Of a DNA stretch of 64,000 nucleotides, positions 62,622 to 64,000 are shown one piece after another; position 1 is the stretch's first letter, and each line of letters starts with the position of its first letter. The notes under the pieces were generated by a model. The model had not been told where the DNA came from and made no database searches. It saw nothing but the letters and a program-made list of their open reading frames with translations. The translations under genes and the position numbers were made by a program. Source of the stretch: Rhizobium sp. BK251 (GTDB lineage Bacteria > Pseudomonadota > Alphaproteobacteria > Rhizobiales > Rhizobiaceae); contig NZ_SLUQ01000009.1 of NCBI RefSeq assembly GCF_004345245.1, positions 1-64,000 on the forward strand, in the 5' to 3' direction.

Positions 62622-63422
62622 CTACTTGTCGGCGGGCGACATTGCGCCCAGAAGCTTCGGAAGATCGCCGAAGCGGGCGACGAGACCGAAGATGAGCGCT
62701 GCCACCGCCACGAACAGGATCGTCACCGAGGCCATGGTCGGCGTGTAGCCATAGCGCAGCGCGTTGAAGATCTTGATCGGCAGCGTTTCCATCGTGAAGC
62801 CGACCGTCATGTAGGCGACGATATACTCGTTGAGCGACAGCACGAAGGCGAAGGCATAGCCGGAAACGAGATAGGGCAGTATTAGCGGCAGTACCACCGT
62901 GCGGAAGATCGTCCGGTCGTCGGCCCCGAGCGTCGCGGCCGCTTCCACGAAGGACCGGTCGATCGCGGAAAAGCCAAGCGAGATGGTGACGAGCGGCAGG
63001 GTGACGAAGAAGATCGCATGGCTGATGACGGCCGTCCACGGTTGGCCGTAGAAGCCGGTTGTCGCCCAGAAGGTCAAGAGGCCGAGCGCGGTGATGACCG
63101 GCGGCAGCGTGAAAGGCGCGATGCCGAGAATCTGGAAGATGCTCGCCCAGGGTGCGACCCGCCGCCAGAGGAACCAGGCAAGCGGCAGGGCGATGAGCAG
63201 GGCCAGCGCCGCAGAGAAGGCGGCAAGCGTCAGAGAGGCCAGCAGCGCATTGCGCCATTCGGGGTTGGCGAAGATCTCCCCGTACCAGGAGAGTGAAAAG
63301 CCCTGGGGCGGAAAGGCGAGCGTCTGGCGGGCGTTCACCGAGACGCCAGCGACCACGATTAGTGGAAGCGCGAGGAAGAGCCCGATGAGAGTGAAATAGA
63401 GACGCTGGAGCAGGGTGGTCAT
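62622..63422 (-). CDS. ABC permease, PotC-type subunit
   Basis: 266 residues from the ATG at 63422, overlapping the upstream permease stop by ATGA. Six helices and the EAA loop RSFVEAAATLGADDRTIFRTVVLPLILPYL; the YMTVGFTMETLPIKIFNALRYG segment is typical of PotC. Its partner permease and the remaining transporter genes lie to the right, beyond the window. Confidence 0.9.
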   Translation of the reverse strand: MTTLLQRLYFTLIGLFLALPLIVVAGVSVNARQTLAFPPQGFSLSWYGEIFANPEWRNALLASLTLAAFSAALALLIALPLAWFLWRRVAPWASIFQILGIAPFTLPPVITALGLLTFWATTGFYGQPWTAVISHAIFFVTLPLVTISLGFSAIDRSFVEAAATLGADDRTIFRTVVLPLILPYLVSGYAFAFVLSLNEYIVAYMTVGFTMETLPIKIFNALRYGYTPTMASVTILFVAVAALIFGLVARFGDLPKLLGAMSPADK

Positions 63423-64000
63423 GCGGCTTCCCCCTTGCGTCCGGCATAGACGGTGAGGCCTACGAGGCCAAGCGTTACCAGCACGAGGAACACCGCCATC
63501 GCGGCTGCGAAAGGCATGTTCGACTGGTAGATCGCCTGATCGGTGATCAGCACCGAGAGCGTCCAGTTCTGAGGCCGGCCGAGAATCTGCGGCAGAAGAT
63601 AGGAGCCGAGCGCGAAGATGAAGACCATGATCAGCGTTGCGATGATCGTGTTGCGCAGTGCCGGCACGACGACGGTGAAAAAGGCGCGCACCGGGGAGGC
63701 GCCCAGCGTGCGGGCCGCTTCCGTCAGCGTCGGATCGAGCCGCACGAGGGCGGGATAGAGCACGAGAACGGTATAGGGCAGGGCCTGGTAGACCATGGCG
63801 GTCAGTACTGCGCCGAAGCTCGGATTGAGCGCGACCGCCTGCTTCATGAGGCCGACTGCGACGAGAAGGTTGGTGATACCGGCCGTGCGCGAGAACAGCG
63901 TCGACCAAGCAAAGCCGATGATGACCTCCGAGAGCGACAGCACGGAGAGAAGGGCAACCAGCCACAGGACCTGGGTACGCCGCGCGGCGCGGGAGAGAAG
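63419..64000 (-). CDS. ABC permease, PotB-type subunit (5' end outside window)
   Basis: 193 codons are visible; the frame stays open through base 64000, so the N-terminus is missing. The permease loop PTLTEAARTLGASPVRAFFTVVVPALRNTI and hydrophobic helices identify the family. A GTG at 63943 is internal to the first helices and is unlikely to be the real start. It forms a heterodimer with the next permease, in the amidase-linked transporter. Confidence 0.85.
   Translation of the reverse strand, partial: LLSRAARRTQVLWLVALLSVLSLSEVIIGFAWSTLFSRTAGITNLLVAVGLMKQAVALNPSFGAVLTAMVYQALPYTVLVLYPALVRLDPTLTEAARTLGASPVRAFFTVVVPALRNTIIATLIMVFIFALGSYLLPQILGRPQNWTLSVLITDQAIYQSNMPFAAAMAVFLVLVTLGLVGLTVYAGRKGEAA

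Overview
The window is high-GC DNA with the layout of a Rhizobiaceae replicon (Rhizobium/Ensifer/Shinella-like alphaproteobacterium). It has eight or so ABC import systems, each with its own LacI, AraC or XRE regulator, many ATGA/GTGA overlaps, a FixJ-type response regulator, the rhizobial DUF1403 plus plasmid-type ScpB pair, and a RirA-type iron-responsive operator motif. The left edge holds the tail of a large protein that resembles the C-terminus of a conjugative relaxase, which hints at a megaplasmid or chromid. No rRNA, tRNA, CRISPR array, insertion sequence or prophage was seen. Genes fill nearly the whole window.

Layout. 1-459: relaxase-like tail. 612-4536: a five-PAS histidine kinase, a FixJ-like regulator and a receiver-only protein, all overlapping. 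4629-8603: an NMT1/ThiY-type ABC transporter divergent from an XRE regulator. 8897-15747: two winged-helix/NTPase regulators (the first lacking its TPR half) flanking an AcuI-like reductase and a small unknown. 16117-20732: SRPBCC protein, class III cyclase, SDR with divergent AraC regulator, OsmC, DUF2905. 20986-27064: metallophosphoesterase coupled to a Ugp-like ABC transporter, with a LacI regulator. 27232-32422: AlsB/RbsB-type sugar transporter with LacI regulator, divergent from a 2-hydroxyacid dehydrogenase. 32459-34204: CPA2 antiporter with a cyclic-nucleotide-binding tail. 34671-40823: Dpp-type transporter with a class V aminotransferase. 40904-42526: DUF1403 and ScpB. 42724-50735: AraC regulator, TonB receptor, FhuC/FhuD/FhuB-type hydroxamate siderophore uptake and a siderophore-interacting reductase. 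50924-53585: MetQNI-type transporter. 53632-60455: LacI, inositol-monophosphatase-like phosphatase, ABC transporter and glycerophosphodiesterase in one operon. 60720-64000: histidine phosphatase, unknown protein, nitrilase-family amidase and two permeases of another transporter that runs off the right edge.

The most interesting unit is 53632-60626. One minus-strand operon appears to encode import of a phosphodiester (PotABCD-like transporter), its cleavage (GDPD) and dephosphorylation of the resulting sugar- or inositol-phosphate (IMPase-like), under a LacI repressor. The enzyme logic is that of the agrocinopine acc operon, but the transporter and regulator belong to different families. Upstream lies a Pho-box-like direct repeat, and a similar repeat with the same 10-base spacing to a TAAGAR hexamer precedes the metallophosphoesterase/Ugp-like operon at 20986. 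The two operons may together form an organic-phosphate scavenging programme. This is inference from gene content and short motifs.

Several regulatory sites could be read directly: a TTAGA-N5-TCTAA element shared by the NMT1 transporter promoter and the first winged-helix regulator; two TTGTAAATCGAT repeats 21 bp apart between a LacI gene and the dehydrogenase; a TGA-N9-TCA iron operator before the siderophore receptor; and hairpins between binding-protein or receptor genes and their downstream transporter genes.
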